Below, piece after piece: positions 21,948 through 23,519 of a stretch of 23,519 nucleotides of DNA. The notes beneath the pieces are model-generated. The model saw only the letters and a program-made list of their open reading frames with translations. It was not told where the DNA came from and made no database searches. Location of the stretch: contig JANMJO010000026.1 in assembly GCA_031371425.1 (NCBI GenBank), positions 1 to 23,519 of the forward strand. The letters run 5' to 3'. A program made the position numbers and the translations under genes. This DNA is from JAFMIX01 sp031371425 (GTDB lineage: Bacteria > Verrucomicrobiota > Verrucomicrobiia > Limisphaerales > JAFMIX01). How positions within the stretch are numbered: the stretch's first letter is position 1; every line of letters begins with the position of its first letter.

Positions 21948-23519
21948 CTAGTGCTGTTGTGGCGTCGCAATGTCATCGATGTCCTTGAGTTTTTTGACGA
22001 AATCCTCGAACTGCTTCGCCGTGGGATTGTTCTGCACAAGCTGCTGCATGATCTCCAGCGCCTGATGATAATTCCGCTGGCGCGTGGCGCTGTCCGCCGC
22101 GGCCCGGGCGCGGCGGGCGGCCTCGCGCAACGCCACAATCTGCTCCACGCACTTTTTCGCAAACGCCAGATTGTAGGAAGCGTCGCGGTCGGTTTTGTCG
22201 AGCGTGGCGGCGTTCTGATAATATTTTATCGCCGTTTCCCACTGCTCCTGCATGCCGTCCAAATCCTTCGCCGCCTGCCCCTGCCGAAACAGCGCGTTGC
22301 CGATGTTGAAATACGCCGCCTGCTGCAACTTCACATCCCGCGCCGGCAACACCGCCGTGTAATGCTGGATCGCCGCGTCGTAATTCGTCGCCCCATACGC
22401 CGCCGCGCCGGCGTTGTAGTGCAGCCGCAGGTCGCCCGTCTTGTCCTTCTCGATGAGCCGCTCGTATTCCTTGAGCGCGTCCGGGAATTTGCCGGCGTGA
22501 TAATCCTTCAACGCGCTCCGTGGCGAAGCGTCCGCCAGCGCGGGCAGCAGCAGCAACGCCACCACCAGCGCGGCGGATGCCGCCGGGTTTGGAGTTCCGC
22601 CTTCAGGCGGCCCGGACCGGCTAAAGCCGGAACTCCGAACCCCGGCCCGTTTCCGTTCCGGCAGCAGGATGCCGGTGAGCAGCAGCGCGATCGCCGCGCC
22701 CAGCGGCCAGTGGTAGCGTTCGTGCCAGCGCTTCACCAGCTTGGCGGACTGATCGGCTTTCGGCAGCGCGGCCAAGCCCTTTTCGTAAAGGTTGTCAATC
22801 GTCTTCGCCCCGCGCATCGGCAGATAAAAACCGCCCGTCGCCTCCGCAATGTCGCGCAGCAGCTTTTCATTCAGGTGGGATTTCACGACGCTGCCATTCG
22901 CGTCGCGAACCAGATTGGGGTCGAGCATCTCGCCCTCCACCGTGCCGAAGCCGACCGTGAAGATTTTTAAACCATCTTTCGCCGCCGACTTCGCGGCTTC
23001 AATCGCGCCCTCGTCATTGTCCTCGCCGTCGCTGAACAGCACGAGCACCTTGTGGCTGTCGCCTTCCTTAAACGCCGTCGAGGTGATGTTGATCGCCTCC
23101 GAGATGGCCGTGCCGCCCTGCGGAATAATATTCACGTCCAACGCCTCCACGCTTTGCCGGAACGCCGTGTCGTCCGCCGTGAGCGGGCATTGCAGGAACG
23201 CGCTGCCCGCGAACGCCACCAGCCCGAGCCGGTCGGACTTGGCCGCCTGCATCAGCTCCAGCGCCGCGAGCTTCGCGCGGGCGAGGCGGTTGGGGTTGAT
23301 GTCCGTCGCGAGCATGCTCTTGGAGGTGTCAATCGCCACAACGATGTCCAGCCCGCGCATCTTCGTCTCCTCCCAATGAAAACCCCATTGCGGCCGCGCC
23401 AGTGCCGTGATGGCCAGCGCCACGGCGAGAATCACGCACGCCATGCGCAGCTTCTGCCGCGTCGCCGACACGCCCACCATCAGCGCCGGCAACAGTCGCG
23501 CCTCGATGAATCGCGTGAC
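21948..23519 (-). CDS. BatB-like VWA protein fused to TPR domain (5' partial)
   Basis: The frame is open to the window edge, so the N-terminus is missing; 523 residues are visible. A TM helix (about 26-41) leads into ARPQWG, then a von Willebrand A domain with an intact MIDAS: DTSKS at 64-68, Thr137 in GGTAIS and Asp164 in LFSDGED. A second TM lies near 272-286 and a third at about 314-330. TPR repeats follow (about 335-470: ALKEYERLI, YNAGAAAYGATNYDAAIQHY, YFNIGNALFRQG). BatA/BatB-type VWA proteins act at the membrane in the Bat operon linked to stress tolerance; here the BatB-like and TPR parts are one polypeptide. Residues about 292-311 (SSGFSRSGPPEGGTPN) are encoded by a palindromic repeat at the fusion joint. 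Confidence 0.9.
   Translation of the reverse strand, partial: VTRFIEARLLPALMVGVSATRQKLRMACVILAVALAITALARPQWGFHWEETKMRGLDIVVAIDTSKSMLATDINPNRLARAKLAALELMQAAKSDRLGLVAFAGSAFLQCPLTADDTAFRQSVEALDVNIIPQGGTAISEAINITSTAFKEGDSHKVLVLFSDGEDNDEGAIEAAKSAAKDGLKIFTVGFGTVEGEMLDPNLVRDANGSVVKSHLNEKLLRDIAEATGGFYLPMRGAKTIDNLYEKGLAALPKADQSAKLVKRWHERYHWPLGAAIALLLTGILLPERKRAGVRSSGFSRSGPPEGGTPNPAASAALVVALLLLPALADASPRSALKDYHAGKFPDALKEYERLIEKDKTGDLRLHYNAGAAAYGATNYDAAIQHYTAVLPARDVKLQQAAYFNIGNALFRQGQAAKDLDGMQEQWETAIKYYQNAATLDKTDRDASYNLAFAKKCVEQIVALREAARRARAAADSATRQRNYHQALEIMQQLVQNNPTAKQFEDFVKKLKDIDDIATPQQH
22585..22642. repeat. Palindromic repeat translated at the BatB/TPR joint
   Basis: Outer arms at 22585-22599 and 22628-22642 are inverted copies over 15 bp with one mismatch. 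Inside are two hairpins, CCGCC-TTCA-GGCGG (22597-22610) and CCGGC-TAAA-GCCGG (22617-22630), which share bases with the outer stem, so the single strand could switch between a long stem and a two-hairpin form. The element is read in frame as a Gly/Ser/Pro linker. Confidence 0.85.

Overview
The window is GC-rich, densely coding bacterial DNA. Gene content (separate hemE, hemN, FAD-type protoporphyrinogen oxidase and ferrochelatase genes in one run, a YHYH-domain secreted protein, Bat aerotolerance genes), weak Shine-Dalgarno sequences and many short-word intergenic hairpins suggest Verrucomicrobiota of the Pedosphaera/Limisphaerales kind. The phylum is an inference from style and was not confirmed by any search. 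No rRNA, tRNA, CRISPR, transposase or integrase gene was seen.

Layout. 1-4709 holds a putative signalling locus: a secreted YHYH protein (partial), a secreted EF-hand protein and a single-domain response regulator on the minus strand, divergent from an OmpR-type regulator and its membrane histidine kinase. Three PmrA-box-like sites, CTT(A/C)AT-N5-CTTAAG, sit upstream of the YHYH gene and in the divergent promoter, which predicts a small autoregulated regulon. 4710-4875 has an unusual 86-bp element of three palindromes phased exactly 26 bp apart, then a duplicated copy of the 3' end of rnr. 4876-5594 is a HepT/MntA (HEPN/nucleotidyltransferase) toxin-antitoxin pair lying between the two copies of the rnr 3' end.

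From 13470 down to 5638 (minus strand) runs a heme operon in pathway order: hemE, hemN, hemG (HemY type), hemH, then rnr. Each of the first three gene junctions carries a long hairpin built from a short repeated word (CACGAAT or CACAGAT). 17563-13720 is a core translation/nucleotide operon: prs, rplY, pth, rpsF, ssb, rplI, closed by a strong intrinsic terminator; the rpsR gene often found beside rpsF/ssb/rplI is missing here. 19999-17678 encodes a P1B-4 type metal ATPase with its own terminator.

20109-21192 holds two tandem RelE/ParE-type toxin-antitoxin modules embedded in a 182-bp direct repeat that duplicates the 3' end of the next gene plus the first codons of the antitoxin. 21248-23519 encodes Bat-type proteins: a BatB-like von Willebrand A protein fused to a TPR domain (5' end beyond the window) and a Gln/Lys-rich BatC-like protein.

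The most interesting theme is genome plasticity by short elements. Two unrelated toxin-antitoxin cassettes each sit just after a gene whose 3' end is copied again beyond the cassette. Several classes of palindromic repeat occupy gene junctions, supply the stop codons of hemE and hemG, and are translated in frame inside HemE and the BatB-like protein.
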